Assembly (NCBI RefSeq): GCF_003626755.1
Contig: NZ_RBCJ01000005.1
Coordinates: forward strand, 1-64,000
Source of the DNA: Ulvibacterium marinum
Lineage (GTDB): Bacteria > Bacteroidota > Bacteroidia > Flavobacteriales > Flavobacteriaceae
DNA length: 64,000 bases
Direction: 5' to 3'
This document shows, one piece after another, positions 7,268 through 17,239 of this stretch. Within the stretch, counting starts at the first letter, position 1. Each line of letters begins with the position of its first letter. A program made the position numbers and the translations under genes. The notes beneath the pieces were generated by a model. The model was not told where the DNA came from and searched no databases. It saw only the letters and a program-made list of their open reading frames with translations.

Positions 7268-10200
7268 TTAGTTTTTAATATAATCATTCAAAGCATCCCG
7301 CCCTATATTTATCGTCTTGCCTTGATTCAAAAGATTTCCTTTGGTCTGTCCAATAGCATTTGTTTGTGTTCCATCCCTGGTTACCTTATTTATGTTTGCT
7401 GCTCCACCAACTGGTGTATTATAGGCATCAACCGAGTAAACACTAATACCTGCTGAATTGGCTGCGGTTACATCAGCCTGAGATGTTCCTGGTACATTGA
7501 CTACGTTTGCTTGTTGTGATTTATTATGTCCATGAACCTGCCCAACCAACAAATCTTCTTGGGAGGTGTTGTACGTAACTCCATTTTTATCTTTGAATTG
7601 ATCGTAACTCAAAGTCGTCTTTCCATCTGTTCCAGCAGGCCGTTGTATTGCACTAACTTCCCCGCTGTCCCTATCCAAAACAATATTAACTTGTGTTTCG
7701 ACCGTTCTAGATGTATCATTCACATCCTGTACTGCATCCTGAATTTGAGAATCATTAACAGTTACAAGAGTACTATTGTCCTGTAATTCTTTTGTGGCCG
7801 CCGCCGAAATCGTAGAACCGCCATTTGCAGTTTTTATATCATCAAAATCCGCTGCATCTATAATCCTAACATCGTTCGAGACGCGACCGTCCCTGCCTAT
7901 TTCCTTACCGGTTACTTTGTCGATGTAAATATCGTCTGGAGAGGCAGGTGCCATACCATCGGGATCGGTAAAGTAGATAGGGTTGTTAAAGGCATAGTTG
8001 TACGGGCTGTGCCTTCGCATCTGTTCCGCCAGAGGGTCCACGTTCATCCACCTGCCCAGCCACGGGTCGTAGTTCCTAGCACCGAAGTCATAGGTATCCA
8101 ACGCTGCGTTAAGGCTATTGTCCAGTTCCTTACCGCCGAACTTCCAACGTTGCGCCACATCGTTGCCTAGGGAATTGTCCCCGCCCATATTGTAGCCCCT
8201 GTGCCTACCGCCGAAGGGATAGTAGTTGTTCTCCTCTATGATGGTGGGAGTACCAGGGTTTGAAGGGTCGTCCGTGTAACTTAACCTTACATTATCGAGG
8301 TGGTCGCGGTACTGGTACACATAGTCGTACCCACCCCCATTGGCATTTACATAGCCTTCCGGGTGGGAGAAGAACTGTAGGGTCGTGGCGGAAGTATTGC
8401 CCTCATAGATATAATTTCCGGCATATTCCGTTATTGTTCCCGTGCTTGTTTCCTTTTCCAGTTTCGTCCCGGCGGCATCGTAGACGTACGAGATGTTGCC
8501 TCCGTCGATATCGATTGAGGTGGGCAGGTTCAAATGGTTATATGTAATGCCCGTAATCCCTTTATTTTGGTCAGATGTCATGTTGCCGTTGGCATCATAG
8601 ACAAAGTCGTCGTTGGTATTCGAACCGTCCTTGAAGCCATAATTGCCATTACCGGTGTCGCTAACCTTAGTCAGTTTATTCCCTACACCGTAATCATAAT
8701 CCAAAATATCCATATCCGGGTATATTATGGTACCCCCATTGTCCTGCCAACCATCACGAGTTAGAGTCAGAATATTACCCATCTTGTCGTAGGCGATATT
8801 GCTTACATCATAGTTCCCGGAGTTGTCCGTAGCACTGGTTATCCGGTTCAACGCATCGTAGGTATAGCCGTAGGACTTCAACGTATTGTCCGTACTTGCC
8901 GTACGCCACTGTGCCTGTGAAATATTGCCGTTGTACAATGGAATTAGTCCTTGGTTATAACTTAGGCTAAAGTTAAACAATTTATTCGGGACTGCATCAG
9001 AAATATCGTTGATATCCGTTAGCCATCCCCTTACATTATATGTGTAGTCCACTTCCTGTAAGCCCTGGGTCGCAGTATAACCGCTACCGGGCGTACCGCC
9101 TACTTTTTTACGGGTCAATAGACCCAGTTCGTCATAGTCGTTATGTACAATGAGCTCCTCGGCCCCGCCCGTTCCCGTGGCGTTGGGGTCTATATAGAGC
9201 CGGGCGTCCGGTAGAAGGGTGGCATTGGTGACCGTAATGCTGGCCGTGGCTACCCGGCTATCCGTAACGGTCCCGCTTAGGGGAAGGTCGGCCACAACGC
9301 CACCACCACCTGTACAGGAATCACCCAAGGTTTCGTCCCCGATACATTGGGTCTGGGCCAACAAACGGCCGGTATGGTCATAGGTAAAATTATCTATCGT
9401 AACGATGGTAGCACTACTACGTGTATGGCTGGCCTTTACCTTTAGGGCCCTGCCCGAAAAGTCCAACGCGCTTTCCACCACATCCTGGGTAGCTAAATAC
9501 TCATTTTCGGTATAGGCATACACCGGCCTGGCCTTGGTATCATAAGCGGTTACGGAGATGATCCAGTCGGTCGGTATCACGTCCAAGACCTTTACCTTGC
9601 TCCCTGTAGCGAGCCCTTTGGTCGCGGTCTTCGTTAGATTGTCGTGGTTTTCCACGGCCTGCCCCAAAACGGTGGCAGGCAGGGAAATGCCCGTTTCACT
9701 GGCCAGAAAGTCATAATTGTCATAATAATTGATGGTCAATACCTCGGTTACCGTAGCTACGGGGTAGGCCGCATTGTTGTAATGGACATCCGCCCCACCA
9801 ATCGTAATAGCGGCCGTAGCCTGTTCCACCCAATGGGCACCGCTGATGCCGTTGGCCAAAGCCTGTACCGCGGTTCTGGATCGGGGTACCGAAGCATCCA
9901 TTTCCACCGCCTTGCCCGTATAGGCTACCCGGCCAAAGGCATCGTACTTGGTAAAGAGCCACTCCCCGGTGACCCGCTGTACACTATCCTGGGTCATGAT
10001 GGGCCGATCTAGTTTATCGTAAACAATATGTTCCCTCCCCTTTCCGGGCAGTTGTTTTTCCACCAAGCGGTTGCGGTGATCGTAGACATATCGGTACCCC
10101 AGTTCCACCATTCCAGTATTGATCTCCGCCAAAGTGGCCGTACCGGCCTCCATCTTAGGTGGCAATACATAGGCAAGGTTGCCAAAATCGTCATAGACGT

Positions 10201-13200
10201 AATAGGTATCATGTGGAGCCTCAAGAATCTCGTTGGGATCTGTATTATTGCCATTACCGTTTAGATCGATGTCCGCATCGGCATAGGTCCGTTTGAGTAC
10301 TACCCTACCCTGTTTGTCCGTATACTCCTCGGTGGTGTGCAATTTGCCGTCCGCCGTATCATGATTCTCATCCTTGGTGATATTTTTAAAGAGTTCACCG
10401 GGGGAATAATATTCTAAGGGATTGCCCTGCGCATCCTCCGGGAACTTAAGCTCCGGGATACGGGTATCGTTGACAAATTCCGTTTCTACCCGGAACATCC
10501 GTATTTGTAGGGTGTCATTGGTCTCGTAATCGAATTCGATACTGCGATCGTCGGACAGTTTGTCCAGTTTCCAGTCCTCCCCGGGGGCGGTCTGCCGCAA
10601 TACCCGGTTCAAGGGGGAGGTTTCAAAATAGGTTTCGGAATAGGCATTGACATCACCTTCCAAGAGTCCCGTAAAATCATCGGCATATACCGGATGGGTC
10701 TTGTAATACTGTTTTGTGGCCAATTCCACATCCCAATAGCGATAGCTCCCTAGGGTACTGTCCGGTTCATGGAAGGGCAACCATTCCTTGTCCTGCCGTC
10801 CATAGGCATCATACCCAAAATGGGTAACGATGTCCAGACTATCCGCGGACTGGCGTATACCTACCTGTTGCATAGGCCGGCCTAGGCCATCGAAATAGGT
10901 GATGCCCTGTACATAATCGTTCTCTACATCGAACTGCCCGTTATCGCCCTCATCGAATTTTTGCGCTGGGACCGTGGTCCTGGGAGCCTGATAGGTTCGG
11001 GTATAGACATAGTTTTGACCGGATGGATCATTGGCTGGACAGTCGTTCGTCGGCGACGGTACATTGGGGCAAAGATCGGACGCATTGGCCACATAGCCAC
11101 TGGGCTGGGTACATGCTATTATGGTAATATTGGGGTTCCCCAGGCCGTCATTGTCCCCATCGTAATAATAGGTGTTGCTACCGGTGTCGATGATAGCCTG
11201 AATGGCATGTCTGGTCGATGAAAAGCAACCTGTGGTACTGTTGTAGCTTTCCGCATAGTAGGTGGTGTTGGTACTTATGCCCGGGGTGGTATACTCCAAG
11301 GTATTGGCACTGACCCCGTTGGTAAGGGGCAAACCTCCGGAGGCAACGGTATACCATCGGATCTCATCGCCATGGGTACCGGGCGAGGCGGTCAACGTAA
11401 CCGCACCAGAACCACATCGGGAGACATTGCTTCCCGAAGCTTCCAAGGGAACTTGATTGATCGTATAGTCGATGCGCCGGGCATCCCCCCAACAGCCGGA
11501 AGTATCGTGTTTTGCCCTAAGGTAATAGACGCTTCCAGTGGTCAAGGTAACGGTTGGGTTCAAATTGTCCGGGCCGGTGCTTGTGCCCGTCTGTTCGGCC
11601 TGCCAGTACCAGGTGGCATTGGCGGTCGAATTCGGCTCGCCCTTGGTCAGGGTAATCTCCCCACAGACCGAGTTGTCGATATTAGTCGGATTCAACGGTT
11701 TGCCCGGTACAAAGGGCTGTTCAAATATCTCAATGGAGGCGGATGCAACGGAAGAGCATCCGTTCTCCGTAGCCGTAACTGTATAGGTACCCTGGAAGAC
11801 CGTAACCGTATCCCCATTGACCTCAACGACCCCCGCAGACGGATTTACACTGTACGAGTAGGCACTATTATAATTGCTGATCCTAAAGCTACCGGTAGGG
11901 GACAAGCAGGTGGTCTGTGATACGAGCTGTAAGGTAGGTTGTAGAACATTGGCCTGGACCGTAACCGGGACTGTGTTCGAATAACCGAACCTATTACAGG
12001 ACAACGCCTTTCTTCGGTACCATCGGTCGCCCACTAGGCCGCCCGAGGGATTATAAGAGGCCGAGGTGGCCCCCTGAATGTCATGCCAAATACTGTTATC
12101 GTCCGAATACTCCCATTCATAGGAGAAGGCACCGTCCCCTCCGGACGGCAAAACAGAGTTTGCTAGGTTCCCGGGATCTGTATTATAACATATTGCAGCC
12201 GGCTGGGGAGCGGAAATCTGGCCCCCGTCGATCGAATGGTCTATATACTCCCCGGTCACCTCCCTCAAGGCCCCCTCGCAGTTGCCTACTTTGCTGGCGA
12301 CCCAATAACTCGCACTTTGGCCCGGTTGAAGGGTAATTGTCTTTTGGGTACCTACCGAACCCGAGGGAACACCACTGGCCGGAACATGGGAAACAATATT
12401 GTTGCGGTTCTGGTCGGAATACCATACGTGTACCATGTTGCTATGGAACTCGCCATTGACCGTTTTGGAGCTTAGGGCAGAGAGTATAACCGTGGAGCCC
12501 GATTCGCAATCGCGAATGGGACTGTTGTTCAATGGGGCGGGTAGGTTGATCACGTTGACCTGGACCGTTCCGGCAGGGCTTTCGCAGCCCGCGCTTGAGG
12601 TAACCCGTACCGTATAGCTGGTAGTGCTACTGGGGGAGACCGCATAACTTGTGCCCGAGTCTAAGTACTGTGTCCCTGAGGAATTATACCAACGGTAGGT
12701 ACCCGAAATAGGGCTGTTGACCGTCAAGGTCGTGGTCTGGCCCGAACAGATTTCCCTGTCCGAAACACTAGGGGCCGAAGGTGTACTGGGAATCGTGACA
12801 TCCACATACCCCGATCCACTGCTCCATGCACCGGAATCGTACTTGGCCCTTATGTAATATCTACCGGATCCTTCATCAGCCACGTACGTACTTCCATTAC
12901 CTTTGGTGATAGATGTCCCGGAACTGGTCCTTCCCTGCCAGTACCATTTGATGCCGGACGTTGGCGAACCGGTCCTGGTCAACGTTACCTGACAATTTGC
13001 AGTAGACGCAGTTGGATTAGGCGGTTTTGGTGGGCCACTGGGAGTTACGTTAACAAAAAGGGCAGAATAACCGGGCCCTCCCGTAAAGTTGGCAGATACC
13101 GTATAGTTGGAACTCCCCGCCGTTACGCTGATACTGCCACCGGATCCGGACCAGCTGGCCGCCCCGGATACGTTCCAGGAGATGTTGGAGGCCCCGGACA

Positions 13201-13345
13201 GGTAATAATTATTAGTGTCCCCCTCGTTTACCGAGGTAGGGCCCGTAATCTGCTGTGCCAGGGCCGAAGTTCCCATAAGGAGACATAAGAGTAGAACGGC
13301 CAACGAGCCAAATGTCCGAATTCTATTGTTTTGTTTTGCTTTCAT
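7268..13345 (-). CDS. Rhs/YD-repeat polymorphic toxin with Ig-like N-terminus and JAMM (DUF4329-like) tip
   Basis: 2025 aa. A Sec signal peptide (AVLLLCLLMGTSALAQQ) is followed by a series of Ig-like/PKD-like domains to about 740. A Ca-binding-like segment (YYDGDNDGLGN) and a DUF6443-type domain from about 785 (YTRTYQAPRTTVPAQ, FDGLGRPMQQ) come next. YD repeats run to about 1690, and the Rhs core lies at about 1700-1795 (NNYYPFGGRHRGYN, GRWMNVDPLAEQ, FNNPIYFTDPDG). The variable tip is about 1800-2025 and holds V-H-G-H (His 1938, His 1940) and TSQAD (Ser 1955, Asp 1958). This HxH...SxxD pattern is that of JAMM metalloproteases in the DUF4329 style. I infer a secreted or surface shell protein releasing a metal-dependent isopeptidase-like toxin. 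No T9SS sorting domain is visible. The immunity gene follows after 3 nt. Confidence 0.9.
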   Translation of the reverse strand: MKAKQNNRIRTFGSLAVLLLCLLMGTSALAQQITGPTSVNEGDTNNYYLSGASNISWNVSGAASWSGSGGSISVTAGSSNYTVSANFTGGPGYSALFVNVTPSGPPKPPNPTASTANCQVTLTRTGSPTSGIKWYWQGRTSSGTSITKGNGSTYVADEGSGRYYIRAKYDSGAWSSGSGYVDVTIPSTPSAPSVSDREICSGQTTTLTVNSPISGTYRWYNSSGTQYLDSGTSYAVSPSSTTSYTVRVTSSAGCESPAGTVQVNVINLPAPLNNSPIRDCESGSTVILSALSSKTVNGEFHSNMVHVWYSDQNRNNIVSHVPASGVPSGSVGTQKTITLQPGQSASYWVASKVGNCEGALREVTGEYIDHSIDGGQISAPQPAAICYNTDPGNLANSVLPSGGDGAFSYEWEYSDDNSIWHDIQGATSASYNPSGGLVGDRWYRRKALSCNRFGYSNTVPVTVQANVLQPTLQLVSQTTCLSPTGSFRISNYNSAYSYSVNPSAGVVEVNGDTVTVFQGTYTVTATENGCSSVASASIEIFEQPFVPGKPLNPTNIDNSVCGEITLTKGEPNSTANATWYWQAEQTGTSTGPDNLNPTVTLTTGSVYYLRAKHDTSGCWGDARRIDYTINQVPLEASGSNVSRCGSGAVTLTASPGTHGDEIRWYTVASGGLPLTNGVSANTLEYTTPGISTNTTYYAESYNSTTGCFSSTRHAIQAIIDTGSNTYYYDGDNDGLGNPNITIIACTQPSGYVANASDLCPNVPSPTNDCPANDPSGQNYVYTRTYQAPRTTVPAQKFDEGDNGQFDVENDYVQGITYFDGLGRPMQQVGIRQSADSLDIVTHFGYDAYGRQDKEWLPFHEPDSTLGSYRYWDVELATKQYYKTHPVYADDFTGLLEGDVNAYSETYFETSPLNRVLRQTAPGEDWKLDKLSDDRSIEFDYETNDTLQIRMFRVETEFVNDTRIPELKFPEDAQGNPLEYYSPGELFKNITKDENHDTADGKLHTTEEYTDKQGRVVLKRTYADADIDLNGNGNNTDPNEILEAPHDTYYVYDDFGNLAYVLPPKMEAGTATLAEINTGMVELGYRYVYDHRNRLVEKQLPGKGREHIVYDKLDRPIMTQDSVQRVTGEWLFTKYDAFGRVAYTGKAVEMDASVPRSRTAVQALANGISGAHWVEQATAAITIGGADVHYNNAAYPVATVTEVLTINYYDNYDFLASETGISLPATVLGQAVENHDNLTKTATKGLATGSKVKVLDVIPTDWIISVTAYDTKARPVYAYTENEYLATQDVVESALDFSGRALKVKASHTRSSATIVTIDNFTYDHTGRLLAQTQCIGDETLGDSCTGGGGVVADLPLSGTVTDSRVATASITVTNATLLPDARLYIDPNATGTGGAEELIVHNDYDELGLLTRKKVGGTPGSGYTATQGLQEVDYTYNVRGWLTDINDISDAVPNKLFNFSLSYNQGLIPLYNGNISQAQWRTASTDNTLKSYGYTYDALNRITSATDNSGNYDVSNIAYDKMGNILTLTRDGWQDNGGTIIYPDMDILDYDYGVGNKLTKVSDTGNGNYGFKDGSNTNDDFVYDANGNMTSDQNKGITGITYNHLNLPTSIDIDGGNISYVYDAAGTKLEKETSTGTITEYAGNYIYEGNTSATTLQFFSHPEGYVNANGGGYDYVYQYRDHLDNVRLSYTDDPSNPGTPTIIEENNYYPFGGRHRGYNMGGDNSLGNDVAQRWKFGGKELDNSLNAALDTYDFGARNYDPWLGRWMNVDPLAEQMRRHSPYNYAFNNPIYFTDPDGMAPASPDDIYIDKVTGKEIGRDGRVSNDVRIIDAADFDDIKTANGGSTISAAATKELQDNSTLVTVNDSQIQDAVQDVNDTSRTVETQVNIVLDRDSGEVSAIQRPAGTDGKTTLSYDQFKDKNGVTYNTSQEDLLVGQVHGHNKSQQANVVNVPGTSQADVTAANSAGISVYSVDAYNTPVGGAANINKVTRDGTQTNAIGQTKGNLLNQGKTINIGRDALNDYIKN

Positions 13346-13498
13346 CTTGGGGTCTTTATTTATTGTTAGTACTGGCTGTGACAGTGGTACTCGTAATCAC
13401 TTCAAGGTCATATCCAGAATTGCTATATTTTTTTGGTAAAAGGTTTATTTGTGTTAAGTGTTTTTACGGCACTTGGGTCTTTGCTTTTGGGTAATGTT

Positions 13499-16400
13499 TT
13501 AATTACAACTATTTGCGGTCAAATCCACCTGTACATTGAAAACAGGAGTATCCGCATCGGTCTCAATAAAAATGGTGGACATACCATCCCAGGCATTGGG
13601 TCCCGTAAGCGGTTTTAATAGCTTCACCTTTACGGCCATCCAAGACTGTGTAGTGGGGGGAACATCATATGTGCCTAATAGTTGCAGTTCATCTGTATCT
13701 ATTCCCACATGGGTTATTTTTATGGGGGAGTTCCCATCATTACTGAGAAGAATCCCTATTTCAGCAAAACTGGATCCTACCTCATAACAATCTTGGGGAA
13801 GACTTAAAATCCTTGTTTCTACGGCACTATTGGCCGAAAGGGATATACTAACGTTCCCATCCAGGTTGTCCGTGGTCTGTAAGATCATATTGCCGCCTTC
13901 TATTCCTGCTCCCGGATTGGGCGAAGTATAGGTCACAGGCAAGCTAAAGGTATCGCCCGGTCGAATCAGAAAAGGCGTGCTCGCCCAAGTACTGCTAAAG
14001 TTGGTAGGTAGTGAAAGACTATTTATGGTAATGTCATAATTTCCTTCATTTTTAATTCCGGTGTTTATGGTCCGGACGGAATCCGGGCCGACCACCCCAA
14101 AATTAAGCCCGGTCCTAGAAGTAATTCCACCATACCTTTCCGGTGTTTTATAGTGGTATTCATAGTCTTGTAGCAATTCGTTGTTCAAATCCTTGATCGT
14201 TTCCAATCGCCTAAAGGCATCATAGGAGTAGGTCGTTTTGCGGGCCGAGGGATCGTACATCGCTACCATTCCCACCATGGGGTCGAATGTATAGGTAGTG
14301 ATCAGGGCCTTTTGGGCAACTGGATTGGAACGGATATTTTCTTCATAGGTTGTTGGATTGACGAGAGCTGCAGTATGGGCCTGAAGAAGGTCCGTATACC
14401 CTATGTTTTCGCCCTTTACAATGGGATACTCTTCATTATAACCCCATATCAGCGAAGTAGTTGGGCCATCCGCCACGGAATATTGTAATACGTTGCCTTC
14501 GGTGTCATAATCCTCATAGACCACTACAGATCGGTAATTAGGGAATTCAAAACCATTGGCAGAACTTATAAAATTGGCCTTGGAACCGTCATACTCCAAG
14601 ACTTCCCGTAAAACTACGTTGCCCTCCTCCAGATCATAACGGTAGCCGGTTGCAGCAATTACCGAATCACCCACATAGGTAAGTTTTTCCAAGACCGGGT
14701 TTATGATATTCCGAAGGGCCATAGTATCCTGTAGACAGCTTACAGCGTCACTGGCGTATACACAGGCCGCATTTGAGAATTCTGCCAGACGTTTATATTC
14801 CGTTCGAATTGGTTCCCCTTTACTATTGGTGGTTCTTTCTTCCTTTTGTTGTCCTACGGCGTTATAGGTATAGTTGACTGTAGTACTTAGGTCTCTGGTG
14901 TTATAGGTGGTTCTGGTATTGATCGAATCGATTTCCGCAAAACCTATAGGGAGGTGATACGGGTAATAGGCAAGTGCGTACCCTGAACCCCAGTCCCTAC
15001 TGGAGTAAGCAAGTCCAAGTCTAACGTCATTAAAATCTTCATATAGCCCATAATTTTTGCTCTGGACCACCGTTGTTCCAGTGTGGTCCTCGAAAAGTTG
15101 ATTTTGCAATTTTCCGTTCTTATACGTTTTTGGTTCATAGGGTATCAAATTATCAAGTGTCGTGAGATTCGGTTTTCTAGTAGGAATGTTGGTGAAAAAA
15201 TGTTCGCTACTATAACTCTCCCCATTTTTGCCCACTGTTACTTCAGTTACTCGGTCATATCCTATTTTCTTTCCCTCTGCGGTATTCTGGCCTGAGGTGC
15301 CAACTAACGAAAACCACTGGTAAGAACAGAAGTCATTACTATCTAGTATTCCGTCACCATTGGTATCATCAATTATATTTCTTTCCGTATAGTGGGCAAA
15401 AGGGGTCAGCATCACCCCGGTGGTGCCTCCCATGCTATTTTTATATTCAAAGGACTTTTCGCTCGCGATTACTCCTTCTTTTTCATAGGTAACGATTTCT
15501 TTTATCCGTAATCCCCCGGCTATGGCCGTACCACTGGCACCGCTGGCATTTAATGCCTCCGGGGTATAGTATTGAGCCGCAGCTACCGAACCTTCGGCAT
15601 AGTAGTCATGTGATTCGTAGAGAAAATCGGTATAACCTCCCGTGGGATATTGCACTCTTTTTAAGCTTCCCGCTATCCCGTGAGCAAAATCCGGTTTCCG
15701 TTCTTCCGTTTGATAGTAGTACTTCTTGGATATATCGGCTTCAAAAAAAGAACAGATATCACTAAGTATCCTTGGGGTCACCTGAAGCAGTTGATCATTG
15801 TCCTCCTGACCATTATAGAAACCAAAGTGATCTATTCCCCTAGTAAACTTTGAGGGGACACCATTGTTTCCCAAATTGTAAAAGAAGCGATGGGTTTGGT
15901 CATCAACCGTTACAAAGTCCAAACGGCTTCTGAGCCAGGCGTATTTGGCCGGTTCGGTATTGATGTTGTCCACACTCTCGTCCAATAAGTATTCCAGGTT
16001 GAAATAGGATTGCCCAAAAACTATGTTCTTTTCAAAGGTAGACGCCGGATCAAGGCCCTGAATATGGAGACCTGTATATCGTTTTGGTTTTTGTGCGGTC
16101 AAAGGAAATGAATTTTCATAGAGAAAAGTATTGCTTCGAAGATCCTCCCGGTCCTCTTGATTAAAGGTTATGGACAGTTCGTTAGGTATGATTATGGATT
16201 GTTGATATACATGCTCGGTTACCAAACGGGAAAAGGATATTCCCTGCCCGGACTGAAGATCCTGGATTCGTATCTCCGAAAAAGAAGGCGCACCGACAGA
16301 GACAAAAGGACTGTCCTCGGTTGACAATATGTTATAGTTAAACGAGATTTGCTTGCCCCTGGGGCTTTCTATACTCGACAGATACCAGGCCGTTACCGTC

Positions 16401-17185
16401 CTAAATTGCCCACGATTGGTAGTATTGAGAATATCTATGTAAGTCCCGTCATAAGGCCCCCCTATCGGGTTGGGACTATACCCAGCCAGGTTTGTAGTTC
16501 TCTCCTTTATATCAAAAGTACCCTCGAATCCCTCCGGGGTCTTTATGGTAAAATAGGGATTGGGGCCATCAAAATATTGAATAATTGTAGCGTCATTCTT
16601 TAGTTTAATGACTGCAATAGCATCTGTTGGATTACTCTTTTTTGAGAGGATGAAGGAACCTTGAAATCCAAAAAAGTTATAATCGAAAATGTCGGGTTCC
16701 GTATCGTACCACGCATTTGTGAAATTGGCCACCAATACGCTCCTTTCGTTCATGGTAAGATCTGTCCAATTACGGAGATCGTTTAAGATAGTGTCAACAG
16801 GGGTTGTATCATGAATATAGCCCTTTGCCAAGTTAGGGACATTATGAAAATCGTTTCCCTTTCGGATACTTCTGGAAATAACAGCCGTAGAACTCAAGGA
16901 CCAGCCTAAACCCACCTCCGTTGCTTCTTGGTTGGTCCGTATACCCGTAGCATGATAGCTTAGGGTAATTGGCAGGGACCACCCATCAAAATCTATGGTA
17001 TACAAGGGAATGGACGTATTGGCCGTACCTGTATACAAGGCCGGTTGCTGGGCCGAGAACTGGGTCAGGGAATAGGCGGTTGGACTTGGAGGGGTAAAAT
17101 CCAACAGTCTTGGGTCCGGATCGGGATCTTGCGCTTGAAACTGTAGTATTCCTAATAGGAAAATTAAGGGGAAAACATTTTTCAT
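13499..17185 (-). CDS. SpvB/YD-type companion protein with C-terminal Ig-like (ASH-type) domains
   Basis: 1228 aa with a signal peptide (MKNVFPLIFLLGILQFQAQD). The N-terminal 900 residues are beta-rich and of the kind found upstream of Rhs genes in Bacteroidota (YTGTANTSIPLYTIDFDGW, LSYHATGIRTNQEATEVGLG). YD-like repeats occur near 990 (YDPSARKTTYSYDAFRRLET). The last ~220 residues look like ASH/Ig-type choice-of-anchor domains (TSPNPGAGIEGGNMILQTTD). There is no toxin tip and no immunity gene. It sits 153 bp before the Rhs toxin gene in the same direction. By analogy with TcB/TcC complexes it could be the second half of a toxin shell, but this is inference. Confidence 0.75.
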   Translation of the reverse strand: MKNVFPLIFLLGILQFQAQDPDPDPRLLDFTPPSPTAYSLTQFSAQQPALYTGTANTSIPLYTIDFDGWSLPITLSYHATGIRTNQEATEVGLGWSLSSTAVISRSIRKGNDFHNVPNLAKGYIHDTTPVDTILNDLRNWTDLTMNERSVLVANFTNAWYDTEPDIFDYNFFGFQGSFILSKKSNPTDAIAVIKLKNDATIIQYFDGPNPYFTIKTPEGFEGTFDIKERTTNLAGYSPNPIGGPYDGTYIDILNTTNRGQFRTVTAWYLSSIESPRGKQISFNYNILSTEDSPFVSVGAPSFSEIRIQDLQSGQGISFSRLVTEHVYQQSIIIPNELSITFNQEDREDLRSNTFLYENSFPLTAQKPKRYTGLHIQGLDPASTFEKNIVFGQSYFNLEYLLDESVDNINTEPAKYAWLRSRLDFVTVDDQTHRFFYNLGNNGVPSKFTRGIDHFGFYNGQEDNDQLLQVTPRILSDICSFFEADISKKYYYQTEERKPDFAHGIAGSLKRVQYPTGGYTDFLYESHDYYAEGSVAAAQYYTPEALNASGASGTAIAGGLRIKEIVTYEKEGVIASEKSFEYKNSMGGTTGVMLTPFAHYTERNIIDDTNGDGILDSNDFCSYQWFSLVGTSGQNTAEGKKIGYDRVTEVTVGKNGESYSSEHFFTNIPTRKPNLTTLDNLIPYEPKTYKNGKLQNQLFEDHTGTTVVQSKNYGLYEDFNDVRLGLAYSSRDWGSGYALAYYPYHLPIGFAEIDSINTRTTYNTRDLSTTVNYTYNAVGQQKEERTTNSKGEPIRTEYKRLAEFSNAACVYASDAVSCLQDTMALRNIINPVLEKLTYVGDSVIAATGYRYDLEEGNVVLREVLEYDGSKANFISSANGFEFPNYRSVVVYEDYDTEGNVLQYSVADGPTTSLIWGYNEEYPIVKGENIGYTDLLQAHTAALVNPTTYEENIRSNPVAQKALITTYTFDPMVGMVAMYDPSARKTTYSYDAFRRLETIKDLNNELLQDYEYHYKTPERYGGITSRTGLNFGVVGPDSVRTINTGIKNEGNYDITINSLSLPTNFSSTWASTPFLIRPGDTFSLPVTYTSPNPGAGIEGGNMILQTTDNLDGNVSISLSANSAVETRILSLPQDCYEVGSSFAEIGILLSNDGNSPIKITHVGIDTDELQLLGTYDVPPTTQSWMAVKVKLLKPLTGPNAWDGMSTIFIETDADTPVFNVQVDLTANSCN

Positions 17186-17239
17186 TTTGTATGTTTTTGA
17201 TTTGGGTCTTCTTTTTATTTATTATTTCTCATAGATAGC

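Noticed and set aside
11372-11920. 182-aa plus-strand ORF
   Set aside because: Antisense to the Rhs gene; no recognisable domain and composition of a GC-rich shadow frame.
7268-13345. Rhs protein as a T9SS substrate
   Set aside because: The C-terminus is a toxin tip without a type A or type B sorting domain; export by T9SS cannot be supported.
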